This document shows positions 1-7,886 of a stretch of 46,957 nt of DNA, piece by piece (position 1 is the first letter of the stretch; every line of letters starts with the position of its first letter). Both the position numbers and the translations under genes were made by a program. Origin of the DNA: Bradyrhizobium frederickii. GTDB lineage: Bacteria > Pseudomonadota > Alphaproteobacteria > Rhizobiales > Xanthobacteraceae. The notes below the pieces were generated by a model. The model did no database searches and was not told where the DNA came from. It was given only the letters and a program-made list of their open reading frames with translations. The stretch spans positions 1 through 46,957 of the forward strand of contig NZ_SPQS01000038.1 in assembly GCF_004570865.1 (NCBI RefSeq), read 5' to 3'.

Positions 1-1
1 C

Positions 2-373
2 GCAAGCCAGACCGCGGAAGCCACCCGCGAGATCGGCGACAAGATCGCCCAGATCCAGGGCGCGACCAAGGAGGCCGTGGACGCCATCGGCGGCATCACC
101 GCCACCATCGAGGAGGTCAGCCGCATCGCCACCTCGATCGGGGCCGCGATCGAGGAGCAAGGCGCCGCCACCGCCGAGATCGCCCGCAGCGTCTCGCAGA
201 CCGCGGAGGCGACCAAGGAGGTCACCACCAATATCGGCGGCGTCTCGACCGCCGCGAACGAGACCGGCAATGCCGCCGGCATGGTGCTCGCCGCGGCCTC
301 GAACCTCTCCAAGCAGGCCGAGCAGCTCTCCGGCGAAGTCGGGACGTTCCTGGCAGGCGTGCGCGCGGCGTAG
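2..373 (+). CDS. Methyl-accepting chemotaxis protein, C-terminal fragment
   Basis: The open frame runs in from the left edge with no start, so only the last 123 residues are seen. It is the C-terminal arm of the cytoplasmic signalling hairpin of a chemoreceptor: a long Ala/Glu/Thr-rich heptad coiled coil with the repeated phrases SQTAEAT and IGGI and the motif IEEQGAATAEIARSV, typical of alphaproteobacterial receptors. Such proteins form trimers of dimers that control the kinase CheA through CheW. The sensor and HAMP regions lie outside the window, so the ligand cannot be judged. There is no CheR-docking pentapeptide at the C-terminus, which ends in GVRAA. The next gene is convergent. Confidence 0.9.
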   Translation, partial: ASQTAEATREIGDKIAQIQGATKEAVDAIGGITATIEEVSRIATSIGAAIEEQGAATAEIARSVSQTAEATKEVTTNIGGVSTAANETGNAAGMVLAAASNLSKQAEQLSGEVGTFLAGVRAA

Positions 374-398
374 GCTGTGCAAGATTCAATGCGATCGT

Positions 399-418
399 CG
401 TCATGCCCGGGCATGACG
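399..418. terminator. Perfect 20-bp palindrome between convergent genes
   Basis: The sequence CGTCATGCCCGGGCATGACG equals its own reverse complement. It lies in the 67-bp gap between the chemoreceptor stop (373) and the stop of the opposing gene (441), so it could act as a bidirectional transcription end. There is no long T-tract. Palindromes of the GTCATGCCCGGG type are common intergenic elements in Bradyrhizobium, so a dispersed-repeat origin is equally possible. Confidence 0.5.
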
Positions 419-440
419 GCGGAAACGATCGCGCCCGCTC

Positions 441-3400
441 CTACCGCCGCGCGAGGCTGCAACCGCTCGAGAGTTGACGCGTCGAGCCGCTCGAGCCGTC
501 GTTTGACTGCGAGGGGAATTCCTCGAACGGCGTGTTCTGCTTGCCGGTGTTGAACTCGAAGATCTTGCGGAACACACCCGGCACCATGGCCGAGACCGGA
601 TTGACGCGCATCACGGGCGCGGCCGGCGTGCCGATGACCTCGTAGGTCACGCCGATCAGTCCTTCCTTATCGCCACCGCCCAGGAACAGCCCGAGGACCG
701 GAATCTGTCCGAACATGTTGTTCAACCCGTACATCGGCACGAAGGTGCCGCTCATGCAGACCTGGTTGCCGGGATAGTCGATCGAGCCTTCGATGGTGGC
801 GCCGATCATCGGGCCCTTGACGACGCCGTCGCGGATCGTCAGCGCGCCGTTCTGCCGGGTGAACTCGGCGCGGAGCGCACTGAAGGAGACGCCGTTGCCG
901 GTGCCGTTGGGCGCGCCGGCGGCCACGCGTTCGAGCTGCGCCTCGCCCTTCACCGTGAAGTCACGGACGTTGATGAGGCCCTCGCGCGAAGTGTTCGGCT
1001 CGGATGTCGGCGGCTCCATCGCCACCACCATCTGGCCGCCGACCGCCTTGGTATAGGTGTCGGTGAAGCGCAGCAGCGCGCCGGCATCGTTGGTCTGGAG
1101 ATAGATCACCTCGCGGCTGCCCTGCGCACGACCGCCGCGCAGATCGGCCGCCACCGGCGTATCGCGGCCGATCTTGCCGCTCAGGCTGAAGGCCTTGATG
1201 GCGCCGTTGCGCTTCGACATCTTGGCATCGACGCTGCGCATCGCCTCGCCGTTGAAACCCGCGACGGCACCGAGCTTCACGTCGATGTCGAAATCGACGT
1301 TCTTCATCTTGTTGTTCTTGTCGTCCTTGGAATTGCCCGAAATCGCCGATTTCAGGAAGCCGCGGCCATCGAACACGTCGCCGCGTATCGTGCCCCTGAT
1401 GACGCCGTCCTGGCCACGCTCAGCCTTCAATGCGGTCTTGTCGCCGTCGGACGGTGAATAGATCGGGAAGTTCGCGTTCACGAGGTCGCCGTTCGCGTCG
1501 ACTTCGAGCGAACCCTTGATCGAGGCGCCGCCGCCTTCGATGACGATGTCCTCGAGACGCGTCGATTGCGCGGTCGGCACGACCTTGAAGCTGGCCTTGC
1601 CCGACTTGCCCGGCAGCTTGACCCAGCCCGGCAGGATGTTGTCGAGCTTGACCGACGTCAGGTCGGCCTCGACGCCGAGCTTCGTGGTCTGGTCGGGACC
1701 GCCGGCGATCTTGCCCGACAGCCTGATCGGCAACGATCCGCTGACGGCGGGGCTGAGATCAAATCCGAGGCGCGCGCGGCTCGCATCGTCCAGCGTCGCC
1801 TGCAGCCTGACGTCCGCATCGCCTTCGGTCGGCTTGCGATAGTCGAGCGAGGCCGCCTGCCCGTTGATCTTGACGTCGCCCTTGACCTGATAGCCCTGGT
1901 TGTTGGCGACGATCTTGAGGCTGTTGGCCTCCAGCTTCTGGTTCATCACCAGCTTGTCGGCGGCAAAGCCGTTGAGGTCGGCGGTGACGGCATAGATGGT
2001 GTCAGCCTTGGTCAATTCGCCCTTGACCGGCAGGCCGAGCTGGATGTTGGCCGTGAATGTCCCCTTGCTGGTGTTGGGATCGACCATTGTCGACGACAGA
2101 TCGCTCAGGCGGTCATTGGCCAGCATTTCAGCCGCCGCGGGCACCGGACCATCGACGCGGAATCTGGTCCGCGACGGCGACGGCTTCGGCGCCATGTCGG
2201 GCACCTCGAAGACGAAATCGGAGATCGTGATCTTGCGGCCCGCAGGCGTATCGGCGATGCCCTGGCCGATCGTCACGGTCGCGGTGCGGCCGGTCACGCG
2301 CGCCTTCAGATCGGCATCGTGTACGACCGGCATGCCGTCCACAGGACGGACGGCGACGCCGCTCGCCACGATGTTGACCGACAGGCCGTCGTCGGGGATG
2401 GGCGGGCCCTTGCGCGGAAGATTCTTCGTCGGCGAGTTGATGCCGATCTCGATGCGCTGGAGCGTACCGCGCTCGATCCGGTCGATCACCCATTCGCGCA
2501 ACTCGGGAACGACCAGCGTCGGCCACATCCGCTTCAGCGCGGAAGCCGACATCGGCGTTCCCGCAAAGCCCAGCGTCAGGCGCGGCTCGCTCGAATAGTC
2601 GATCGCACCGGTGCCGGCGACGCCGATCTCGCCGTTGCTGATGTCGGCCTGCGTCAGCAGGAAGCGCTTGTGGTCGGTGTCGAAGCGGAATCCGATCGCG
2701 ATGCGGTTGAAGACGAGCGGCGGCTCGTTGTCGATGCCGCCGAGCAGGATCGACCCGCCGCTGAAGCCGAGCTGCCAGTCGTTGACGGTGCCGTTGGGCG
2801 GCTCGAGATGGGCCAGAAGCGTCAGCCGGTTCGCGCCCGACAGGACCTTGAACGGCGCGACCAGCACCCGCCGGTTGGCATCCCACTCGACATTGATCTC
2901 GGCCTGGTCGATCGCCATCGGATAGTCGGGCGTGTCGGTATCGATGATATTGCCCGCGCCGACCGCGACCTTGCCGCGGAAGAAGGTCGGCACGCCGTCG
3001 CGGCCGAGCTCGCCCTTGAGCTCGCCGGTCAGCGGCAAATCGGCGGTATAGGTGAGGTCCTTGACCCGCAGCGCCAAGAGGATGTTGGAGGTCGAGACCT
3101 TGTCGGCCTTGATGTCGACCGAGCGCACGCCGTTCTCGGCCGGACCGATCGTGGCTCGCAGCATCCAGGGCCGCGCGCCCTCCTCGCCGAGGCTGAGCGT
3201 GACGCCGCCGCGGCTCGGCCGGCGCAGGCTGAGCGTGATGTTCTCAAACGACCATTTGCTGCCGCGCTGCTGATCGTCGACGATCAGATTGCCGTTCTTC
3301 AGGCCGATCTCGTTGAGGTTCTGGCCGTCCAGACCGGTCATGCTGAGACTGTCGAGCCAGTCGAGGCCCTGAAGAATACCGCTCTGCGCGGTCGCCTGAG

Positions 3401-4163
3401 GCGCGGCCTGGGAAGCGGCTTGAGACGGATCCTGGCCCGCGGGCGCCGTGGCGAAGGGCGGCGGCGGGACGCCGTTGCGCGGGAATGTCGGCGGCAGGCC
3501 GGCATCCTTCTTCGAGGCGACGCCGGTGGCCAGCGGCTTTGCGGTGTCGCCGGCGGATACGGTGACAGTGCCGTCGGGCGCGATCCGGATCGCGAGTTCG
3601 GCATCGACGAGATTGAGGCTCTCGGCGCGCAGGTGCCCCATCAACAGGCCCGCCCCCGACAGCTTCACCTCGGCCTTCGGCGCGCTGGCGACGATGGCGT
3701 GGTCGCGGTCGCGGACGATGATGTCACGGATACGGACGGCGATGCGGACCCGCCCGGCCCGCTCGATCTGGGTGCCCCCGATCTCAACCGTATTGCCGTG
3801 ACCGATATTGTCCTCGATCGCGGCGGCCAGCCACGGCGTTGCGATGTCGAGATTGATGGGACCGGCGCCGAGCCGCCACCACAGCGCAGCGAAACAGCCG
3901 ACGAAGATGACGGCGAGAGTCCCGACGACAAGGACGAGGCGCTTCAGCCAGCGATCGGCGGCCAGCCAGCGGCGCAGCGCGCCAAACCCGTCGCCGAAGC
4001 GATGAAAGCCCGAGTTGGAACGCGCCAACAGCCGGCGCGCGCGATGGCCCGCGGCCGCCTCCTGATCCGGATCCCAATCGGCGTCGTCCCATTCCTGCGG
4101 CTGTTGACCGCCGCGCCGATCGAAGTCCCGATTGTAATCCTGGGGCGACTTATTCCTTGCCAT
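441..4163 (-). CDS. AsmA/YhdP-like DUF3971-type envelope protein
   Basis: A long protein of 1240 residues from the chosen start. After a charged, Pro/Gln/Asp-rich cytoplasmic N-terminus there is one membrane segment near residues 72-97 (WLKRLVLVVGTLAVIFVG). A very long beta-rich periplasmic region follows, with the repeated pattern of the AsmA-like superfamily (DUF3971 in the middle, AsmA-like C-terminal part with IGATIEGSIDY and GLIGVTYEVIGTPAAPVMRVNP). E. coli YhdP, of similar length and layout, helps move phospholipid between the membranes; the same role here is inference. The start at 4163 (MARNKSPQDY) is preferred because the longer frame to 4286 adds only a low-complexity stretch, but 4286 remains possible. 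The basic-tailed peroxiredoxin is divergent. Confidence 0.8.
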   Translation of the reverse strand: MARNKSPQDYNRDFDRRGGQQPQEWDDADWDPDQEAAAGHRARRLLARSNSGFHRFGDGFGALRRWLAADRWLKRLVLVVGTLAVIFVGCFAALWWRLGAGPINLDIATPWLAAAIEDNIGHGNTVEIGGTQIERAGRVRIAVRIRDIIVRDRDHAIVASAPKAEVKLSGAGLLMGHLRAESLNLVDAELAIRIAPDGTVTVSAGDTAKPLATGVASKKDAGLPPTFPRNGVPPPPFATAPAGQDPSQAASQAAPQATAQSGILQGLDWLDSLSMTGLDGQNLNEIGLKNGNLIVDDQQRGSKWSFENITLSLRRPSRGGVTLSLGEEGARPWMLRATIGPAENGVRSVDIKADKVSTSNILLALRVKDLTYTADLPLTGELKGELGRDGVPTFFRGKVAVGAGNIIDTDTPDYPMAIDQAEINVEWDANRRVLVAPFKVLSGANRLTLLAHLEPPNGTVNDWQLGFSGGSILLGGIDNEPPLVFNRIAIGFRFDTDHKRFLLTQADISNGEIGVAGTGAIDYSSEPRLTLGFAGTPMSASALKRMWPTLVVPELREWVIDRIERGTLQRIEIGINSPTKNLPRKGPPIPDDGLSVNIVASGVAVRPVDGMPVVHDADLKARVTGRTATVTIGQGIADTPAGRKITISDFVFEVPDMAPKPSPSRTRFRVDGPVPAAAEMLANDRLSDLSSTMVDPNTSKGTFTANIQLGLPVKGELTKADTIYAVTADLNGFAADKLVMNQKLEANSLKIVANNQGYQVKGDVKINGQAASLDYRKPTEGDADVRLQATLDDASRARLGFDLSPAVSGSLPIRLSGKIAGGPDQTTKLGVEADLTSVKLDNILPGWVKLPGKSGKASFKVVPTAQSTRLEDIVIEGGGASIKGSLEVDANGDLVNANFPIYSPSDGDKTALKAERGQDGVIRGTIRGDVFDGRGFLKSAISGNSKDDKNNKMKNVDFDIDVKLGAVAGFNGEAMRSVDAKMSKRNGAIKAFSLSGKIGRDTPVAADLRGGRAQGSREVIYLQTNDAGALLRFTDTYTKAVGGQMVVAMEPPTSEPNTSREGLINVRDFTVKGEAQLERVAAGAPNGTGNGVSFSALRAEFTRQNGALTIRDGVVKGPMIGATIEGSIDYPGNQVCMSGTFVPMYGLNNMFGQIPVLGLFLGGGDKEGLIGVTYEVIGTPAAPVMRVNPVSAMVPGVFRKIFEFNTGKQNTPFEEFPSQSNDGSSGSTRQLSSGCSLARR

Positions 4164-4454
4164 TGCCTCTCGATACAGGCGCCCGTCGTGAGATTGAGCA
4201 CCGCCGGGACCGCAGCCGCCCCCGGGAAGCAAAGCTCCCTGCGCCGGCACTGCAGCCATACTTCGAATATTCCTGCTGTTCGTCATTTCGCCCCGGGAGC
4301 GCGTTCAACGAGCAGTGGGGTGGTGCGTGGAATTCCTTGTAACCATACTCCGGCGTCGTCAGACTTGCCCAGCCAAGGGCGCCAGTCCGGCACACCGGAC
4401 GAGAGCTGCAATACCGCTTCGGTTGACCCGCCGAAAGCGTCGAAAGGAAGGCGT

Positions 4455-5144
4455 ATGTCCAAGAAATCCCAAAAGAAATCGTCCAAGGCGCCCTCCGGCG
4501 GTCCGACGGCTAAGAAGAAGACCCTGAAAGCGCGGGCATCGACTCAAGCAAAGTCCGCAACGACGCAGCGGATACCGGCGCGCAAATCAACCGGGACTTT
4601 AGCAAAAGCAGGATCACATAAGGCCGCATCGAAACAGTTAAATTCCTCCAAATCGTCATCCGCGCCCGTGACGGCGAAGGCCGGCCTGGCCGACGGCCAG
4701 AAGGCCCCCGCCTTCCGCCTGCCCCGCGACGGCGGCGACGTCGTCACACTGGCGGATTATGCCGGCCAAAAGCTGGTCCTGTTCTTCTACCCCCGCGCCG
4801 ACACGCCCGGCTGCACCCGGGAGGCGATCGACTTCACCCGCCTCGCCGGCGCTTTCGCGGCCGCCGGCACCGCCGTGCTCGGGATCTCCGCCGATCCGTT
4901 AAAGGCCCAGGAGAAGTTCCGCGACAAGCACGCTCTCGGTGTCCCCCTCATCTCGGACGAGCAGCACGAGATGCTGGAAGCCTATGGCGCCTGGGGCGAA
5001 AAGTCCATGTATGGCAAGAGCTTCTTCGGAATTCTTCGCACCACGATCCTGGTCGGGGCCGACGGCAAGGTGGCCAGGATCTGGCGCAATGTCCGGGTCG
5101 ACGGGCATGCCGATGCGGTGCTGGAAGCGGCAAGAAGCCTTTAA
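4455..5144 (+). CDS. Peroxiredoxin (Bcp/PrxQ type) with Lys/Ser-rich N-terminal tail
   Basis: A 229-residue protein with a well-placed ribosome site (GGAAGG) before ATG 4455. Residues 1-75 are almost entirely Lys, Ser, Ala, Thr and Arg (MSKKSQKKSSKAPSGG...), with no hydrophobic core. Residues 78-229 are a thioredoxin-fold peroxiredoxin with the active-site motif FYPRADTPGCT, so the peroxidatic Cys is C120. In most Bcp/PrxQ enzymes a resolving Cys follows five residues later (GCTKEACDF); here that position is Ile125 (GCTREAIDF). No other Cys exists in the protein, making it a one-Cys enzyme that needs an outside reductant. It should reduce hydrogen peroxide or organic hydroperoxides. The basic tail resembles histone H1-like or ribosome-associated tails and may bind nucleic acid, which is inference. 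Confidence 0.9.
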   Translation: MSKKSQKKSSKAPSGGPTAKKKTLKARASTQAKSATTQRIPARKSTGTLAKAGSHKAASKQLNSSKSSSAPVTAKAGLADGQKAPAFRLPRDGGDVVTLADYAGQKLVLFFYPRADTPGCTREAIDFTRLAGAFAAAGTAVLGISADPLKAQEKFRDKHALGVPLISDEQHEMLEAYGAWGEKSMYGKSFFGILRTTILVGADGKVARIWRNVRVDGHADAVLEAARSL

Positions 5145-5255
5145 CCAGTCCTTTAAATTCGTCTGTTCCTGTTTCCGGAAAATTAACCATGACCGGCCCA
5201 GATTGCTGCGGCAATTAGGGCCGTACGGACTCATCCGACCGGCGCGGGAGTGCCG

Positions 5256-6608
5256 ATGTCGAAAAGTTCTGCCCAATATTCGCAGTACCCCCAACATCAT
5301 CCGCACGACCACGGCCGGGGCTTCCAGCGCCGTCCCGCGGTCGCGGCCGCCGCAGCGATCCCCCTTCCCGCGACCGACGATGCCTACACCATCGTCCATG
5401 CCGGCAAGCAGGTCCGCTTCGGGCCCGTGGTGTTCTGGATCGTGGTTGGAACGGTGGTGCTGCTCGGTCTCTGGTCGGCGGCGACCGCCACCTATTTTGC
5501 CTTCCGCGACGACGTTCTGACCCGGCTGATCGCCCGCCAGGCCGAGATGCAATACGCCTATGAGGACCGCATCGCCGAGCTGCGCGCCAAGGTCGATCGC
5601 ACCACCAGCCGGCAGCTGCTCGACCAGGAGCAGTTCGACCAGAAGCTCGACCAGATCATGAAGCGCCAGACGGCGCTGGAATCCCGGGCCACGGCGCTCG
5701 GGGCCATGCCCGACGTGACCGGCTCGATTCCCCGTGCGACCCCGCAGCGCGGTGATTCAAGCCAGACCACGCCAAAGCCCTCGCCGATCAGCGACACCGT
5801 GATCTTCGTGGCGCCGCCGGACCGTGAGGCGCGGCTCGAATCGCGCGCCCCGGCCGTCGTGGCTCCCCAGGCCAATCAATTTGCGAAGAACCACGGCTTC
5901 GACAACGTCCTGGTCCGGCTCACCACCTCGCTCGATCAGGTCGAACGTCGCCAGATGGCGGCGCTCAGCGCGGTCGAGGAAAGCATGGATTCACGCATGC
6001 GCCGGATGCGCGGCGTGGTCAGCGATCTCGGTCTCAATCTCGCCAGTCTCGAAGCCGCCGTGCCGCGCAGCGCGATGGGCGGACCCTTCGTTCCCATCAA
6101 GCTGACCGCCAATGCCGGTCCGTTCGAGAAGCAGCTCAATCGCATCAACATCACCCGCGCCGAGATGGATCGTCTCAACCGCACGCTGGCGCTGGTGCCC
6201 TACCGCAAGCCGGTCATCGGCGAGGTCGAGTTCACCTCCGGCTTCGGCGTCCGCAGCGATCCCTTCCTCGGCCGGCCCGCGATGCATACCGGGCTCGACT
6301 TCCGCGCCGCCAGCGGCGATCCGGTTCGCGTCACCGCCAACGGCAAGGTCGTTTCCGCCGGCTGGTCCGGCGGTTACGGCCGCATGGTCGAGGTCGATCA
6401 CGGCAACGGGCTTTCGACCCGCTACGGCCATCTCTCCGAGATCAACGTCAAGGTCGGCGAGATCGTGAAGATCGGCCAGGTCGTCGGTCTGGTCGGCTCG
6501 ACCGGTCGCTCCACCGGTCCGCACCTGCATTACGAAACCCGGATCGAGGGCGAAGCGGTCGACCCGCAGAAATTCCTGCGTGCCGGGGTGCGTCTCAGCG
6601 CGGGCTGA
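5256..6608 (+). CDS. Membrane-anchored M23 (LytM) peptidoglycan endopeptidase
   Basis: A 450-residue protein. ATG 5256 is chosen over GTG 5250 because GGGAG lies 5 nt upstream of it. A His/Pro-rich cytoplasmic stretch is followed by a single membrane helix (about 55-78, VVFWIVVGTVVLLGLWSAAT), then a coiled coil (about 90-145 and 200-290) and a C-terminal peptidase M23 domain. All zinc-site motifs are present: HTGLD (H344, D348) and HLH (H423, H425). The closing phrase GSTGRSTGPHLHYE is typical of active LytM enzymes, so unlike EnvC/NlpD-type activators it should cut peptide crosslinks itself. Architecture matches alphaproteobacterial cell-elongation or division endopeptidases. It is convergent with the EamA gene, 10 bp away. 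Confidence 0.92.
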   Translation: MSKSSAQYSQYPQHHPHDHGRGFQRRPAVAAAAAIPLPATDDAYTIVHAGKQVRFGPVVFWIVVGTVVLLGLWSAATATYFAFRDDVLTRLIARQAEMQYAYEDRIAELRAKVDRTTSRQLLDQEQFDQKLDQIMKRQTALESRATALGAMPDVTGSIPRATPQRGDSSQTTPKPSPISDTVIFVAPPDREARLESRAPAVVAPQANQFAKNHGFDNVLVRLTTSLDQVERRQMAALSAVEESMDSRMRRMRGVVSDLGLNLASLEAAVPRSAMGGPFVPIKLTANAGPFEKQLNRINITRAEMDRLNRTLALVPYRKPVIGEVEFTSGFGVRSDPFLGRPAMHTGLDFRAASGDPVRVTANGKVVSAGWSGGYGRMVEVDHGNGLSTRYGHLSEINVKVGEIVKIGQVVGLVGSTGRSTGPHLHYETRIEGEAVDPQKFLRAGVRLSAG

Positions 6609-6618
6609 AAGCTATAAG

Positions 6619-7530
6619 CTATGTGCTGCGTCGCAGCAGGCTCAATGCGCGACCGTCGATCACCAGCAGCGCGCTGCCGATCGCGATCGCGCCCGCGATC
6701 TCGCGGACGGAGATCGGCTCCCCCAGCACCAGCCCCCCCAGCAGGATGGCGGTGACGGGAATGAGCAGCGTCACCAGCATGACGTTGCTCGCGCCCGAGC
6801 GCAGCACGATCTGAAAGAAGACGATGTAAGCGAGCGCCGTCGACAGAGCGGCAAGGCCAAGCACTGCGGACCACGTCATGCCGCCCGGCATTGCCAGCCG
6901 CCATGGCTGCTCCACCACGCCGGCGACGATCGCCATCATCACCGTCGACGCCATCAGCTGAAACGTCGCCGTGCCGAGCGGCGGTGAGTCCTTAAGCAAT
7001 CGCCGCGCTGCCAGTGCGGCGAATCCATAGCTCAGCGCGCCGCCAAGGCAGAGCAGGATGCCGAGCCCCTGCCCTGGCTTCGTCTCGATGCCCCATCCGC
7101 GCAGGATGACGACACCGACAAGCCCCAGCGTTACGCCGCCCACACGACGGATATGCAATGTCTCTTCACCTGCTGCTGCCATCACGAGCACGGTGAACAG
7201 CGGCGTCGTCGCGTTCAGGATCGATGCTAGACCGCTCGGGATGAAGGTCTGGCCAATCACGATCAACGAGAACGGGATGACATTGTTGAGCAGCCCGATC
7301 GCAACGAACGGCTTCCAGCCCGTCATGCCCTTAGGCCAGCCGATCCCCTGCATGCGCAGCAGCGGCAGCAGAATGGCCGCACCGAGCGCGACGCGCAGGA
7401 ACACCAGCGTCAGCGGCGGCAATTCCCGCAAAGCTGCGGCGTTGAAAAAGAACGAGCCGCCCCAGAGGATCGAGAGCACGGCGAGCAGCAACCAGTCTCG
7501 CGCGTCGATCCGGTTGTCACTCGAGGGCAT
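6619..7530 (-). CDS. EamA-family (DMT) transporter
   Basis: A 303-residue protein with about ten hydrophobic helices arranged as two EamA repeats. The first begins DWLLLAVLSILWGGSFFFNA; the second begins near residue 155 (GLGILLCLGGALSYGFAALAARR). The family exports or imports small metabolites across the inner membrane; the Rht/YdcZ-like features here do not fix a substrate. The motif LGEPISVREIAGAIAIGSALLVI near the end is the usual hallmark of the second repeat. It stands alone: convergent with the M23 gene, and its upstream spacer belongs to the accessory-looking region before the first cyclase. Confidence 0.88.
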   Translation of the reverse strand: MPSSDNRIDARDWLLLAVLSILWGGSFFFNAAALRELPPLTLVFLRVALGAAILLPLLRMQGIGWPKGMTGWKPFVAIGLLNNVIPFSLIVIGQTFIPSGLASILNATTPLFTVLVMAAAGEETLHIRRVGGVTLGLVGVVILRGWGIETKPGQGLGILLCLGGALSYGFAALAARRLLKDSPPLGTATFQLMASTVMMAIVAGVVEQPWRLAMPGGMTWSAVLGLAALSTALAYIVFFQIVLRSGASNVMLVTLLIPVTAILLGGLVLGEPISVREIAGAIAIGSALLVIDGRALSLLRRST

Positions 7531-7886
7531 GGGCTCTCACATCCGTGGCCGAGCCCGGGGGTCTAGGGCGACGGGGCGAACAGTGCCACCCGATTTCCGA
7601 TGAAATGCCGGTTTACGAAACCGATGCCGGCAATGAATGGGGCTCGCTAATTTGTCCCACGCGATGCGCATGTACTCGTAAAGCCGATGAGCCCGCGCGA
7701 AGGCGGCGCCTTGTCCGTTCGTTTTCAATAGCGGAGATGGCCAGATCGCCCCAGCTGGTCGGCTAAGGGCCCAACAGCTGTCCTTCCTCCGCGCTCAGCT
7801 CGTGACGTTTCACCGCGCCCAGCGCACGCCATTTTGAGATAGACTGGAACAGCCTTAGCGCTGAAGACGAGAGCCGGGAGGAGCCC
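7531..7886. other. Gene-poor spacer before the first cyclase gene
   Basis: This 356-bp stretch holds no convincing gene. Short frames on both strands have poor composition. Minus-strand bases about 7764-7814 read VKRHELSAEEGQLLGP and then stop, resembling the first residues of IS5-like (DUF4096) transposases. Plus-strand bases near 7650-7690 contain a phrase (LICPTRCACTR) that I associate with a recurrent Bradyrhizobium intergenic repeat. Promoters for the two divergent genes must lie here, but no clear -35/-10 pair stood out. Confidence 0.4.
7764..7814 (-). pseudogene. Possible remnant of an IS5-like transposase N-terminus
   Basis: Read on the minus strand, the sequence encodes VKRHELSAEEGQLLGP followed by a stop. 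IS5-family DUF4096 transposases usually begin with a phrase like RHELSDEEWALIEPLLP, so this could be a decayed start. Only about 16 residues match, no inverted terminal repeat was found, and the rest of a transposase is absent. Confidence 0.25.

Noticed and set aside
1566..4454. A long plus-strand open frame running into the peroxiredoxin
   Set aside because: It is the opposite strand of the AsmA-like gene. Its composition is Arg/Asp/Gly/Ala-rich with no known domain; only the part from ATG 4455 has a ribosome site and a real domain.
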